This document shows positions 6,371 through 13,040 of a stretch of DNA of 13,040 nt, piece by piece. The stretch lies in NCBI RefSeq assembly GCF_014653275.1, contig NZ_BNAL01000047.1, positions 1 through 13,040 of the forward strand. The letters run 5' to 3'. Below the pieces are notes generated by a model. The model did not search any database, was not told the origin of the DNA, and saw only the letters and a list, made by a program, of their open reading frames with translations. Origin of the DNA: Deinococcus piscis (GTDB lineage Bacteria; Deinococcota; Deinococci; Deinococcales; Deinococcaceae). Each line of letters opens with the position of its first letter. The first letter of the stretch is position 1. The position numbers and the translations under genes were made by a program.

Positions 6371-7822
6371 TTGTCACGCTCTGGCAAACTCAAAGCCGTT
6401 ACACCTACCCCACCTGCTCAGTTGGACCGTTTCGATGAAGCCAACTCAGCAAGGCTTGGCTTAATCAGTGTTCAGGAGCGTATTCCTGATGACTACACCC
6501 GTTGGGACATCGAATTTACAGTTGATGAACGCCCAGCTCGCTTAACTTGTATTTCCCCCGGAGAATATGGTGGTGTCCCACATGGCTTAGATGGCGATTT
6601 CGCCACTATTTTGAATGTGATGTATCTGGAGCAAGGAGCACCTGAGTCTGGAATTGTCCACACTACGGCTTATCAACTGCTCCAGCGTGCTGGTTTCCCA
6701 GACTCAGGGCAATATTATCAATCTCTTCAGGAGAGCTTGGATCGTTTGAAAGCTGCTACATATACTGCAAGTGAGTCTTGGAGAGATCATAAACGACAAC
6801 GCTGGACTACAGTCAAATTCAATATCATTGAGCGTATTACTGCTGAGACGCAAGATGGATTGGGTTTTGGCAGTGGAACAGCCCTTAAAATTCAGCTGGC
6901 CCGCCCTGTTGTAGAAAGTATTCGAGAGAAGTATTTGAAGCCTCTGGATATGAGCTTCGTTCTTAGTCTTAAGAGGTCACTGACAAGAAGTCTTTATCGA
7001 GTGTTGGATGCGCATCGCTATCAGCCTGGAGCTGAAATGGAGGCTGCCGCAGAATTTCGTATCAATCTTCAGCAATGGGCTAGAGAATGCAAGTTGCGAG
7101 AGACAGTTCCGGCCCGCATCAAGCGTAATCTTGAAAGTGCTCACAAGGAACTTTTGGAGCGTGGATATTTACTCTCTGTAGAGTATGAGGGAGCTCGAGC
7201 GGAAACGGTAATTATTTATAAATTTGGAGATCTTCCCACAAGTACTCCTGCCCCTGAGCCGGTAATAGAGGTCATTCCAGACACACCAGTGGCAGATGCT
7301 CTGAGAAGGTACGGAGTTGCCCCTACAGTTGCTCGCAAACTGGTAGCTGATTATGGGGAGGCACTTGTTACCCAGAAACTTGAAAAATTTGAAGCCATGA
7401 TCAAGGGTGGATACCAGGCGCGCAAGAAGAGTGCTTTATTGGTTGATGTCATTAGGGATGTTTCGGGAAAATATGCCGATCCAGAAGGATACCAACAAGA
7501 GCCACAGCGTGCCAAGGCCTCCCTGCAAGCCGCCAGCATCGCCAAGCGTATGGAGGCGGAAGAAGCCCAACTTAACCACCGCCTTGAAGAAGAATTTTTG
7601 GGGTTAGACAAGTCGGAGCAGGCAGCGCGGGCTCTAAACCAAGTTCGTATGTTTATTGGACGAGAAATATCAGAGAAGGCCCTGAAAGCCCTTTTACGGT
7701 CTATGCATGCTGGAGAGGTGGAGCCATATGACATCTACCGTGCAGTCACCCGCGCCGCTTCTGAACTCCGCCTAGGTGATTTTGCCCATGAGATTCGCCA
7801 TGTCTATGAGCGCCAAGCCTGA
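6371..7822 (+). CDS. Replication initiator protein (RepA/RPA-like, winged helix)
   Basis: This protein of about 483 residues probably binds the upstream iterons and initiates replication. It resembles the replication initiator protein A family found on Deinococcus and other plasmids. Recognisable parts include a first putative winged-helix region of about 40-190 (WDIEFTVDERPARLTCISPGEYGGVPHGLDGDFATILNVMY... in outline, with LLQRAGFPDSGQYYQSLQESLDRL). A second region of about 195-290 includes DMSFVLSLKRSLTRSLYRVLDAHRY (see pieces of 20 or fewer: SLKRSLTRSLYRVLDAHRY) and ARIKRNLESAHKELLERGYL. The C-terminus is charged and unassigned. A TTG at 6371 is chosen because GAGGGAG is seven bases upstream; TTG at 6365 is too close. 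Base composition is visibly more AT-rich than the glc genes, especially in the first two thirds. It converges on parB. Confidence 0.85.
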   Translation: MSRSGKLKAVTPTPPAQLDRFDEANSARLGLISVQERIPDDYTRWDIEFTVDERPARLTCISPGEYGGVPHGLDGDFATILNVMYLEQGAPESGIVHTTAYQLLQRAGFPDSGQYYQSLQESLDRLKAATYTASESWRDHKRQRWTTVKFNIIERITAETQDGLGFGSGTALKIQLARPVVESIREKYLKPLDMSFVLSLKRSLTRSLYRVLDAHRYQPGAEMEAAAEFRINLQQWARECKLRETVPARIKRNLESAHKELLERGYLLSVEYEGARAETVIIYKFGDLPTSTPAPEPVIEVIPDTPVADALRRYGVAPTVARKLVADYGEALVTQKLEKFEAMIKGGYQARKKSALLVDVIRDVSGKYADPEGYQQEPQRAKASLQAASIAKRMEAEEAQLNHRLEEEFLGLDKSEQAARALNQVRMFIGREISEKALKALLRSMHAGEVEPYDIYRAVTRAASELRLGDFAHEIRHVYERQA

Positions 7823-7836
7823 GGATGCCATTGCAC

Positions 7837-7851
7837 GCCCCTAGAAGGGGT
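7837..7851. terminator. Short hairpin between convergent rep and parB
   Basis: CCCCT-AGA-AGGGG (7838-7850) forms a five-base GC-rich stem 15 bases after the rep stop. No T-run follows on either strand, so this is at best a weak terminator for the convergent transcripts. Confidence 0.3.
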
Positions 7852-7937
7852 CTGGGAGGCCTTTGGAGTGCTCTTGGTACTTGGGCCCGCAATCTGGATG
7901 CGGAAGGCCTTCACAGGCTTTACAGCGGAAGCAGGAG

Positions 7938-8849
7938 TTAAGAGCTTCCCAACAGTTCCTCAAGTTGCCGCAGGAGTTGCTCTGCCCGCTTTTGCTTCTT
8001 GGCTGGCAAGCGGCCCATCTGTCTGGAGCCCAGCTGCTGGCGCACGGTTTTGGCAAGATGCTGAACGGCGGAAGTCTCCTTCCCCTGTAGTTGCACAATC
8101 TGTTCGCGGAGTTGCTGAGCATTCCAGCCCTTGGCTAAGGTCTGTTCAAGGAGCTCTCCCCGCTGGGGATGATCTCCCAAATCCAGCAGTGCCAAGGCGG
8201 CTTGTTGGCTGAGGCCTTCGCGCATGGCCTGGCGCTCATCTGGTGTCAAGTCCAGCAAGCGGGCTGAGCGTACGAGGGTTGCCAGGCTTGGCAGGCCCAG
8301 CAAATCTATCCAGCGCTTGACCTGAGACTCTGGGCCCTCACCATCTAGCTGGTCTCCCCTGTCCCGAGCACGGATGAGAACTCCCCGGAGATCTCGCACG
8401 GGCACACCTACTCTGCTGGCCAGTTGATCCAGAGAAGCGAAGAGCAGATCAATGCTACTAACCGCTTCGCGCAGCTCATTTTCTTCCCTTGCTACACGAA
8501 CAATTTGGTCATCATTCAGTTCGCGGACCAAAGCACTGATGTGGGTCAGGCCAGCAGCTTTGGCTGCCCGCCAACGCCGTTCGCCCGCTATCAGTTCGTA
8601 AAGGTTGCTGGCACTCTTGCGGCGCAGCACGATGGGTTGGAAAACGTCACCGAAAGACCGGATGCTTTGAGTCAAGGCTTCAAAAGCTGGGCCCTCAAAA
8701 GCTGCTTCACCCGTAGCGTACCCCCGTGGATTATGGCCCGGGATAATCACAATCTGATCAATTTCAATCTGATCAACGCCCTCACGGCGGTAGTTTTCTA
8801 CTGCTTTTCCCAGATCAATGCGGGAAGCCGCGCTCACTTTCTTGGCCAT
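7938..8849 (-). CDS. parB: ParB-family centromere-binding protein
   Basis: This 303-residue partition protein should bind the replicon's centromere sites and stimulate ParA. The N-terminal ParB/Srx domain (about 25-115) has IPGHNPRGY (box I, 37-44) and the nucleotide-contact motif GERRWRAAKAAG (89-100), which in the family binds CTP. The following helical region (REENELREAVSSIDLLFASL, then DQLASRVGVPVRDLRGVLIR) takes the place of the usual helix-turn-helix of chromosomal ParB but departs from its common ENLQRxDL form. The C-terminal end (KKQKRAEQLLRQLEELLGSS) looks like a dimerising helix. The ATG at 8849 overlaps the parA stop as TGATG, indicating translational coupling. Likely DNA sites are the TTTCA-N3-TGAAA palindromes in this window, an inference. 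Confidence 0.93.
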   Translation of the reverse strand: MAKKVSAASRIDLGKAVENYRREGVDQIEIDQIVIIPGHNPRGYATGEAAFEGPAFEALTQSIRSFGDVFQPIVLRRKSASNLYELIAGERRWRAAKAAGLTHISALVRELNDDQIVRVAREENELREAVSSIDLLFASLDQLASRVGVPVRDLRGVLIRARDRGDQLDGEGPESQVKRWIDLLGLPSLATLVRSARLLDLTPDERQAMREGLSQQAALALLDLGDHPQRGELLEQTLAKGWNAQQLREQIVQLQGKETSAVQHLAKTVRQQLGSRQMGRLPAKKQKRAEQLLRQLEELLGSS

Positions 8850-9649
8850 CAGATCACCTCCAGCAAGTGGTCGAGAACGGCGTTCAGTTCCTGTGTGGCG
8901 GGGTTACTTGGCTGGTCCAGGGCGACGGCTCCACGGGCAGGCAGGACATCGCGGAAAATCGCAGGTCTCTCCGTCACAGGTGGAGAAACGGGAGCCAGAT
9001 CAGTGAGTTGTTGGGCCACCATTTCATAGATTTCCCGGTCCTGGGTCCGCTGTTTGTTGTAAACAGTGGGAATAAAAGAAGCAATCTGCAAGGAAGGATT
9101 GAGTCGGCGGCACTGGGCCAAGACCTGAGTCACATTCTCAATGTTTTCGACGGACTTGATATGTGTGGGCATAGGAATAACGGCAGCGTCTGAGGCGACC
9201 AAGGCTGCGCGCGTCAGTCCACCGTTGCTAGGCGGGGTATCAATCAGGACATAATCGTATTCAGGTTCTAGCCGCCGTAGTGCGTCGCGCAGGCCAATCA
9301 GGAGATTGTCATCTGTCATCAGGATGTTATCCAGCGAACGCAGCTGCTGATGTGCGGGAATCACCCGTAGGGCGGGCATCCGCTCGGGAGTGAAAGGCTC
9401 AGGAAAATCATTCTCTGCCTCTTGCAGGATGATATTGAGGGTCGATCCCAGTCGGTGGGCTTTGCTGGCTGGGTCGTCCAGCAGTCCCATACGGCGCGTT
9501 AGGCTTCGCTGGGGATCAAGATCAATGAGCAGCACCCGGTTGGTGTTGCCAGCGCTGTTCTGACGAGTCGACAGCAGATAACCCAGTTCGGCCACCATGG
9601 TCGTCTTGGTAGCTCCACCGGCTTCGTTCCAGAAACTGAGTATTTTCAT
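8849..9649 (-). CDS. parA: ParA-family partition ATPase with atypical Walker A
   Basis: This 266-residue cytoplasmic ATPase drives replicon segregation together with ParB. Motifs in order: Walker A NEAGGATKTTM (8-18, with K15), Walker A-prime VLLIDLDPQRSLTRRMG (39-55, D43 and D45), Walker B YDYVLIDTPPSNGG (131-144, D137), and a typical C-terminal domain. The P-loop is unusual: family members read KGGVGKTT, while here the signature lysine position is alanine (A10) and the glycine before the P-loop lysine is threonine (T14). No N-terminal DNA-binding domain is present, so any autoregulation would have to come from ParB. The ATG at 9649 is chosen because AAGGAGG lies three bases upstream; an upstream frame extension to 9691 has no such support. 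A palindrome (9724-9740) overlaps a TTGAAA that could be its -35 box. Confidence 0.93.
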   Translation of the reverse strand: MKILSFWNEAGGATKTTMVAELGYLLSTRQNSAGNTNRVLLIDLDPQRSLTRRMGLLDDPASKAHRLGSTLNIILQEAENDFPEPFTPERMPALRVIPAHQQLRSLDNILMTDDNLLIGLRDALRRLEPEYDYVLIDTPPSNGGLTRAALVASDAAVIPMPTHIKSVENIENVTQVLAQCRRLNPSLQIASFIPTVYNKQRTQDREIYEMVAQQLTDLAPVSPPVTERPAIFRDVLPARGAVALDQPSNPATQELNAVLDHLLEVI

Positions 9650-9723
9650 GGGCCTCCTTAAGGCGGATGGGTGAGCCTTGCCTGGGCACACCGAGCCTCA
9701 GCGGGACTAAGCAAGGGAAAAGC

Positions 9724-9740
9724 ACTTTCAACTTGAAAGT
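9724..9740. promoter_or_regulatory. Palindromic site A upstream of parA
   Basis: ACTTTCAACTTGAAAGT is a perfect 8-bp inverted repeat around one base, 75 bases before the parA start. On the minus strand its TTGAAA (9731-9726) could be a -35 box, with a weak TAGTCC 16 bases on as -10. That would make the site an operator for parAB as well as a candidate parS. Confidence 0.6.
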
Positions 9741-9754
9741 ATACCGATGACTTG

Positions 9755-9775
9755 GTCCAGAGAAGCCATCTGGAC
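9755..9775. repeat. 7-bp inverted repeat between parA and the MBL gene
   Basis: GTCCAGA (9755-9761) and TCTGGAC (9769-9775) are perfect inverted arms around seven bases. It lies in the divergent intergenic region between palindromic sites A and B. It could be an operator or a hairpin in a transcript; nothing more can be said. Confidence 0.4.
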
Positions 9776-9858
9776 AGAGGTATTGCGAGAGCGTAAAGAC
9801 ACACTTCTATATGCCCTACAAGGCTTCTTCGGGCCATAACGCTCTGCAAAAATGTGGG

Positions 9859-9875
9859 ACTTTCAAGGTGAAAGT
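9859..9875. promoter_or_regulatory. Palindromic site B upstream of the MBL gene
   Basis: ACTTTCAAGGTGAAAGT has the same ACTTTCA-N3-TGAAAGT frame as sites A and C. It lies 38 bases upstream of a TATAGT box (9914-9919) that precedes the preferred MBL start. If the longer ATG start at 9852 were used it would lie inside the gene, which is one reason to prefer the later start. Confidence 0.6.
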
Positions 9876-9913
9876 AAAGCGTTTTTTCGCCGGCTTACTG
9901 TTCGCCTCAGCCC

Positions 9914-9919
9914 TATAGT
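9914..9919 (+). promoter_or_regulatory. Possible -10 box of the MBL gene (leaderless)
   Basis: TATAGT is followed after seven bases by an in-frame GTG (9927). This spacing is typical of leaderless transcripts. No strong -35 box is seen. Confidence 0.45.
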
Positions 9920-9926
9920 AGAACTT

Positions 9927-10946
9927 GTGACCGCTCTGCCTTCTGATCTGCGCCGTATCGTGACTGACTCTGGCATACGTATCTATACGCTGGAGGTGGC
10001 CGCTTACCGTTCTTTACCGGTCAACGTTTTTGTGATCATCCAGGGCGAAGTGCAGCATCCCACTTACACAGCCCTGGTTGATGTGGGAAGTGAAAGACCT
10101 GCTTGTGCGCAGCAGATTATGGCAGGGCTGAGTGTCCTACAGGCCGAATACGGTGAGCGGGTCAGCCTCGAGGTGATGGACCGAATCATCCTGACCCATG
10201 AGCATCCAGACCATATAGGTGGGCTCCCACTGATCCAGCAGCGGAGCAGGGCACCGCTGGCCGCCCACGCCCTGGCTGCGCAATCTCTGCGTGACCCTGC
10301 TGGCGCGCAGCAGCGTTCTTTGACGGCTCAACAGCAGCTGTGCCAGTGGATGGGCGTTCCACCAGAGATGTCGGCAGTTTGGCTGTCAGGACAGAAGAGG
10401 CCCATCCTGCCCGCAGGGGTGGATGTTGCAACCGAGATAGTTCCAGGTGAACTGCTGGACGGGTTGATTCAAAGTGTGCATGTTCCAGGACATGCTGCTG
10501 GTCAGGTGGCGTTGAACATAGACGGAGTGCTGCTGACCGCTGATCATCTGCTACCCCCAAGCTTGCCTCCGCTGTGGCCGGAGCGCCTGCGGCCTTTTTT
10601 GGGCTTGAGGCATTATTTGCAGTCTTTGGACACCATAGAACAGCAAACCGCGATTCGGCAGGTTCTGCCCAGTCATGGCTCGCCTATAGAACAGCCGGAG
10701 CAGCGGATTGCTGGAGTTCGCCGGAAAGTGGAGGAGAAGCTACTGCGGGTCTTTGAGCAAGTGCGCTCACTACCGGGACAGTCTGTCTTTGAAATAAGTC
10801 AGGCGCTGCATCCTGGGCAGCCAGAACAGCGGGCACGCCTCTTGCTCAGTCAGACTGCGGCCCTTGCCGAATACTTGGCGCAGCAGGGCAAGCTGGATGA
10901 GAAGCTGTCTGACAGCGGAGTGGCCCTCTGGTCTGCTGCACACTGA
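9927..10946 (+). CDS. Metallo-beta-lactamase-fold hydrolase
   Basis: This predicted zinc hydrolase of about 339 residues belongs to the MBL superfamily; its substrate is unknown. Metal ligands are visible: THEHPDH (H91, H93, D95, H96 from the GTG start), HVPGHAAG (H189), LLTADH (D206) and LPSHGSP (H250). After the catalytic domain (about 15-255) is a C-terminal helical region with KVEEKLLRVFEQVRSLPGQ and a likely winged helix, as in LACTB2-like and other MBL thioesterase/nuclease relatives. The start is GTG at 9927, supported by TATAGT seven bases upstream; an in-frame ATG at 9852 would add 25 residues and engulf palindromic site B. It is divergent from parA and flanked by candidate centromere sites on both sides (9859 and 11024). 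Whether it has a role in replicon maintenance or is simply cargo is unknown. Confidence 0.88.
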   Translation: MTALPSDLRRIVTDSGIRIYTLEVAAYRSLPVNVFVIIQGEVQHPTYTALVDVGSERPACAQQIMAGLSVLQAEYGERVSLEVMDRIILTHEHPDHIGGLPLIQQRSRAPLAAHALAAQSLRDPAGAQQRSLTAQQQLCQWMGVPPEMSAVWLSGQKRPILPAGVDVATEIVPGELLDGLIQSVHVPGHAAGQVALNIDGVLLTADHLLPPSLPPLWPERLRPFLGLRHYLQSLDTIEQQTAIRQVLPSHGSPIEQPEQRIAGVRRKVEEKLLRVFEQVRSLPGQSVFEISQALHPGQPEQRARLLLSQTAALAEYLAQQGKLDEKLSDSGVALWSAAH

Positions 10947-11023
10947 TATGCCGTCTTTTCAGCACTGAGCCACCCAGGAAAGCGTGATTCCCGGCGTCAC
11001 TGAAGGAATAGGTTTCCAGCTTT

Positions 11024-11040
11024 ACTTTCACGTTGAAAGT
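11024..11040. promoter_or_regulatory. Palindromic site C downstream of the MBL gene
   Basis: ACTTTCACGTTGAAAGT matches sites A and B; its reverse complement reads ACTTTCAACGTGAAAGT, so 15 of 17 bases are shared by all three. It lies between the ends of the convergent MBL and catalase genes, where no promoter is expected. This argues for a centromere-type site rather than an ordinary operator. Confidence 0.6.
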
Positions 11041-11096
11041 CCCTGGCTTTGCTGTCTGGCTCCCAAGGAATTTTCTTTCCTAACCCCTTAATAGAA

Positions 11097-11117
11097 AGCC
11101 GCCCGGGATGGGCGGCT
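11097..11117 (-). terminator. Rho-independent terminator of the catalase gene
   Basis: On the minus strand, 40 bases beyond the catalase stop, AGCCGCCC and GGGCGGCT form an eight-base GC-rich stem around ATCCC. It is followed by TTTCTATT. The stem may also stop transcripts from the convergent MBL gene, but on the plus strand no T-run follows. Confidence 0.75.
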
Positions 11118-11156
11118 CGCTGATATTGGACTTGGCTGACTGGTCAGAAAAAGAGA

Positions 11157-12722
11157 TCAATACAGGCTGGAGGCTTCACGCCCGTATTCCTGGAGCTGCG
11201 ACTTGGCTTGGCTCTGTACCTTCTTGACGCCTTCTTCTACACGCTTGCCGTAGTCTTCGTCACAGGCGTAGAAGTATTCCAGCATTTTCTTCTGGATACG
11301 CTCGTCGCAGCCAGCAAGGGCACCCGACAGGTTGCTGATCAGCTCAGCGCGTTCCCAATCTGCAAAATTGCGGTACTGCATGCCTGCCTGGCCGAAGTTG
11401 TTGGGGCGGTCAATGGCTTCGCGAACCAGTTTGCCTTCTACGTAAGGCGTATGGGGATTGTGTTCGCGGGGAGCTTCCTTAGGACCGCTCAGAATGCTGG
11501 GCTCGTAATTGACGCGGGCATCCTGGCCAGGGAAGGTATCCACATGGAAGGCCATCTGTCCGTCACGCTGGTTGGTGGCCACCTGACACTTGGGCCGGTT
11601 GATGGGCAGCTGCAGATAGTTGGGGCCGACGCGGTAACGCTGGGTGTCGGAGTAAGAGAAAGTGCGTCCCTGCAGCATCTTGTCATCGCTGAAGTCCAGG
11701 CCGTCCACCAGAACTCCGGTGCCGAACGCCACCTGTTCTGTCTCAGCAAAGACATTCTCCGGGTTGCGGTTCAGGGTCATGGTACCCACATGCTGCCAGG
11801 CGAACTGCTCACGCGGCCAGATTTTGGTGTCGTCCAGCGGGTCGAAATCCAGCTCAGGATGGGCACCATCGTCCATGATCTGCACGTACAGGTCCCACTG
11901 CGGATAATCTCCGCGCTCAATGGCATCGTGCAGGTCCTTGGTGGCGTGGTTGAAGTTGGTGCTCTGCACCTTGTCGGCATCCTCCTGGGTCAGGTTGCGA
12001 ATGCCCTGCTTGGGCTCCCAGTGATATTTGACCAGCACGCCTTCACCGGCCTCGTTGTACCACTTGTAGGTATTCACGCCGCCGCCCTGCATATGACGGT
12101 ATGTGGCTGGAATGCCCCAGGGGGAATACAGCAGGGTAATCATGTGCATGGCCTCAGGAGTTCCAGCGAAGAAATCAAAGATGCGCTCCTGGCTCTGCAC
12201 ATTGGTGGTGGGGCTGGGCTTCTGTGAGTGAATCAGGTCAGGGAACTTGATGGCGTCACGGATAAAGAACACCTTCAGGTTGTTGCCCACCAGGTCCCAG
12301 TTGCCGTCTTCAGTGTAGAACTTCACAGCAAAGCCGCGTGGGTCGCGTAGGGTCTCGGGCGAGTGTGTGCCGTGGCCCACCGTAGAAAAGCGCACAAATA
12401 CAGGGGTCTGTTTTCCAGCCTCCTGAAACAGCTTGGCTCGGGTATAACGGCTGACGGGCTCGTCGCCCACTTTGCCAGTCGCTTCAAAAATACCGTGAGC
12501 ACCCGCGCCGCGTGCGTGAACCACACGCTCAGGGATACGCTCGCGGTCAAAGTGACTGAGCTTCTCAATGAACTGGTAGTTTTCCAGCGTCATCGGCCCA
12601 CGGTTCCCAATGGTGCGGCTGTTCTGGTTGTCGTGTACCGGATGGCCCTGACGTGTGGTCAGCGTCTCAGCACTCCGGCCCTGGTGAAGATTCTGATCTT
12701 GTTGAGAATCATTCCTATTCAT
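11157..12722 (-). CDS. katA: Monofunctional haem catalase
   Basis: This 521-residue cytoplasmic enzyme decomposes hydrogen peroxide to water and oxygen. The family signature is complete: active-site [20 protein letters not shown] with catalytic H69, [20 protein letters not shown] (111-130), catalytic asparagine in DLVGNN (N147), and the haem-ligand motif R353-TFS-Y357 in [17 protein letters not shown], where Y357 is the proximal ligand. The length fits small-subunit catalases (about 480-540); the flavodoxin-like extension of large catalases is absent. The ATG at 12722 is chosen because a promoter-like TTTACT-17-TAGGCT ends six bases before it, implying a leaderless mRNA. A terminator follows at 11117-11097. 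It may protect against peroxide linked to flavin-dependent oxidation such as that by the glc enzymes nearby, an inference from co-location only. Confidence 0.96.
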   Translation of the reverse strand: MNRNDSQQDQNLHQGRSAETLTTRQGHPVHDNQNSRTIGNRGPMTLENYQFIEKLSHFDRERIPERVVHARGAGAHGIFEATGKVGDEPVSRYTRAKLFQEAGKQTPVFVRFSTVGHGTHSPETLRDPRGFAVKFYTEDGNWDLVGNNLKVFFIRDAIKFPDLIHSQKPSPTTNVQSQERIFDFFAGTPEAMHMITLLYSPWGIPATYRHMQGGGVNTYKWYNEAGEGVLVKYHWEPKQGIRNLTQEDADKVQSTNFNHATKDLHDAIERGDYPQWDLYVQIMDDGAHPELDFDPLDDTKIWPREQFAWQHVGTMTLNRNPENVFAETEQVAFGTGVLVDGLDFSDDKMLQGRTFSYSDTQRYRVGPNYLQLPINRPKCQVATNQRDGQMAFHVDTFPGQDARVNYEPSILSGPKEAPREHNPHTPYVEGKLVREAIDRPNNFGQAGMQYRNFADWERAELISNLSGALAGCDERIQKKMLEYFYACDEDYGKRVEEGVKKVQSQAKSQLQEYGREASSLY

Positions 12723-12728
12723 AGACCT

Positions 12729-12757
12729 AGCCTACCCGAAGACCTGTAAGCAGTAAA
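12729..12757 (-). promoter_or_regulatory. Leaderless-type promoter of the catalase gene
   Basis: On the minus strand, TTTACT (12757-12752) and TAGGCT (12734-12729) are separated by exactly 17 bases, and the ATG begins six bases after the -10. Two direct copies of TGAGAATC flank the promoter on the plus strand at 12703-12710 and 12769-12776 and might bind a regulator such as a metal- or peroxide-sensing repressor. That is speculation. Confidence 0.5.
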
Positions 12758-12975
12758 GGGAATTTATCTGAGAATCTGCCGGATGAAGGGAGGTATGGAC
12801 TTGACGACCATGTGGCCGGGTCCGTTTGGCGTGTGCCATGTTTCAAGCAAGGCGGTAGGCGGGGATAGGACATCAGAGACAGGCAGCTCAGGCTTCTCTT
12901 AAGATTTCCCCTCCTGATTTTGTGAGCCGAGTAAATATTCTTTAGTTCTCTCTCAGGTTTTCCGGTCCCTGAGGC
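12758..12975. other. Gene-free stretch before the second IS copy
   Basis: No convincing gene is seen. A 35-codon frame at 12795-12902 has GGAGG upstream but only one base from its ATG. An 11-base match to the iteron, GCCGAGTAAAT, lies at 12926-12936. The last nine bases, CCCTGAGGC (12967-12975), would be the target duplication of the IS that begins at 12976; its partner lies beyond the window. Confidence 0.5.
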
Positions 12976-13040
12976 CTCAGTACCTGACAGGTTGAAGGAA
13001 ACGTTGTCTGGATCGCAGAAAAATATGAAGCAGGGCGGCT
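12976..13040 (+). mobile_element. Partial second copy of the IS (5' end only)
   Basis: The 65 bases begin with the same terminal repeat, CTCAGTACCTGACAGGTTG, and match the transposase-proximal end of the first copy (reverse complement of 1286-1350) at 64 of 65 bases; the single difference is C at 13031 for T. The element runs off the window edge before its transposase start. It lies in the opposite orientation to the first copy, so the two transposases read outward from the 11.6-kb interval. Confidence 0.93.

Noticed and set aside
11208..12227. A 339-codon plus-strand frame opposite the catalase gene
   Set aside because: The catalase on the minus strand is complete with all catalytic motifs. 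The opposite frame is a codon-usage shadow.
12795..12902. A 35-codon frame (MDLTTMWPGPFGVCH...) with GGAGG upstream
   Set aside because: The ribosome-binding sequence is only one base from the ATG, the peptide has no recognisable feature, and chance is the simpler explanation.
175..13040. Composite transposon formed by the two IS copies
   Set aside because: The left IS has a perfect 9-bp duplication at its own two ends, showing it inserted as a single element. The interval also contains a whole origin and partition system, so it is replicon backbone rather than a transposed cargo.
1..13040. CRISPR array, tRNA or rRNA genes
   Set aside because: The only regular repeat array is the iteron set, with spacers of 5 to about 30 bases that are themselves repeated, unlike CRISPR spacers. 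No tRNA cloverleaf or rRNA-like sequence was seen.

Overview
The window looks like part of a secondary replicon (plasmid, megaplasmid or small second chromosome) of a Deinococcus-like bacterium. The basis is family resemblance: an iteron-controlled Rep initiator, a parA-parB operon, an IS4-type transposase, high-GC metabolic genes, and promoters whose -10 box sits only 6-9 bases before the start codon (leaderless style, common in Deinococcus). The genus is inference, as no database was available.

Layout. (1) 175-1350: a complete, apparently intact IS4-family insertion sequence with 19-bp perfect terminal inverted repeats and a 9-bp target duplication. (2) 1351-1650: gene-free DNA with two strong inverted repeats. 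(3) 1651-5639, minus strand: a Yip1-like membrane protein gene preceded by a tightly packed glycolate oxidase operon in the order glcF-glcD-glcE. (4) 5722-6170: twelve 17-bp iterons, mostly in doublets 22 bp apart, with one perfect DnaA box, followed by an AT-rich, palindrome-rich segment (6215-6274). Together these form a convincing theta-type origin. (5) 6371-7822: rep. (6) 9649-7938, minus strand: parA-parB, convergent with rep. (7) 9927-10946, plus strand: a metallo-beta-lactamase-fold hydrolase gene, divergent from parA. (8) 12722-11157, minus strand: a haem catalase with a leaderless-type promoter and a terminator. (9) 12976 to the end: the first 65 bp of a second copy of the same IS, in inverted orientation relative to the first.

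How it fits together. Rep, the iterons, the DnaA box and the AT-rich segment would initiate replication, and ParA/ParB would segregate the replicon. The most interesting signal is a dispersed palindrome family with core TTTCA-N3-TGAAA. It occurs four times: at the glcF start, just upstream of parA, just upstream of the MBL gene, and between the MBL and catalase genes. The sites bracket the rep/par block and are good candidates for the ParB-binding centromere (parS), or for an operator shared by these promoters. The outer genes are metabolic or protective cargo: glycolate oxidation, which can yield H2O2 or reactive by-products, and a catalase. The two inverted IS copies could invert the whole 11.6-kb core by recombination.
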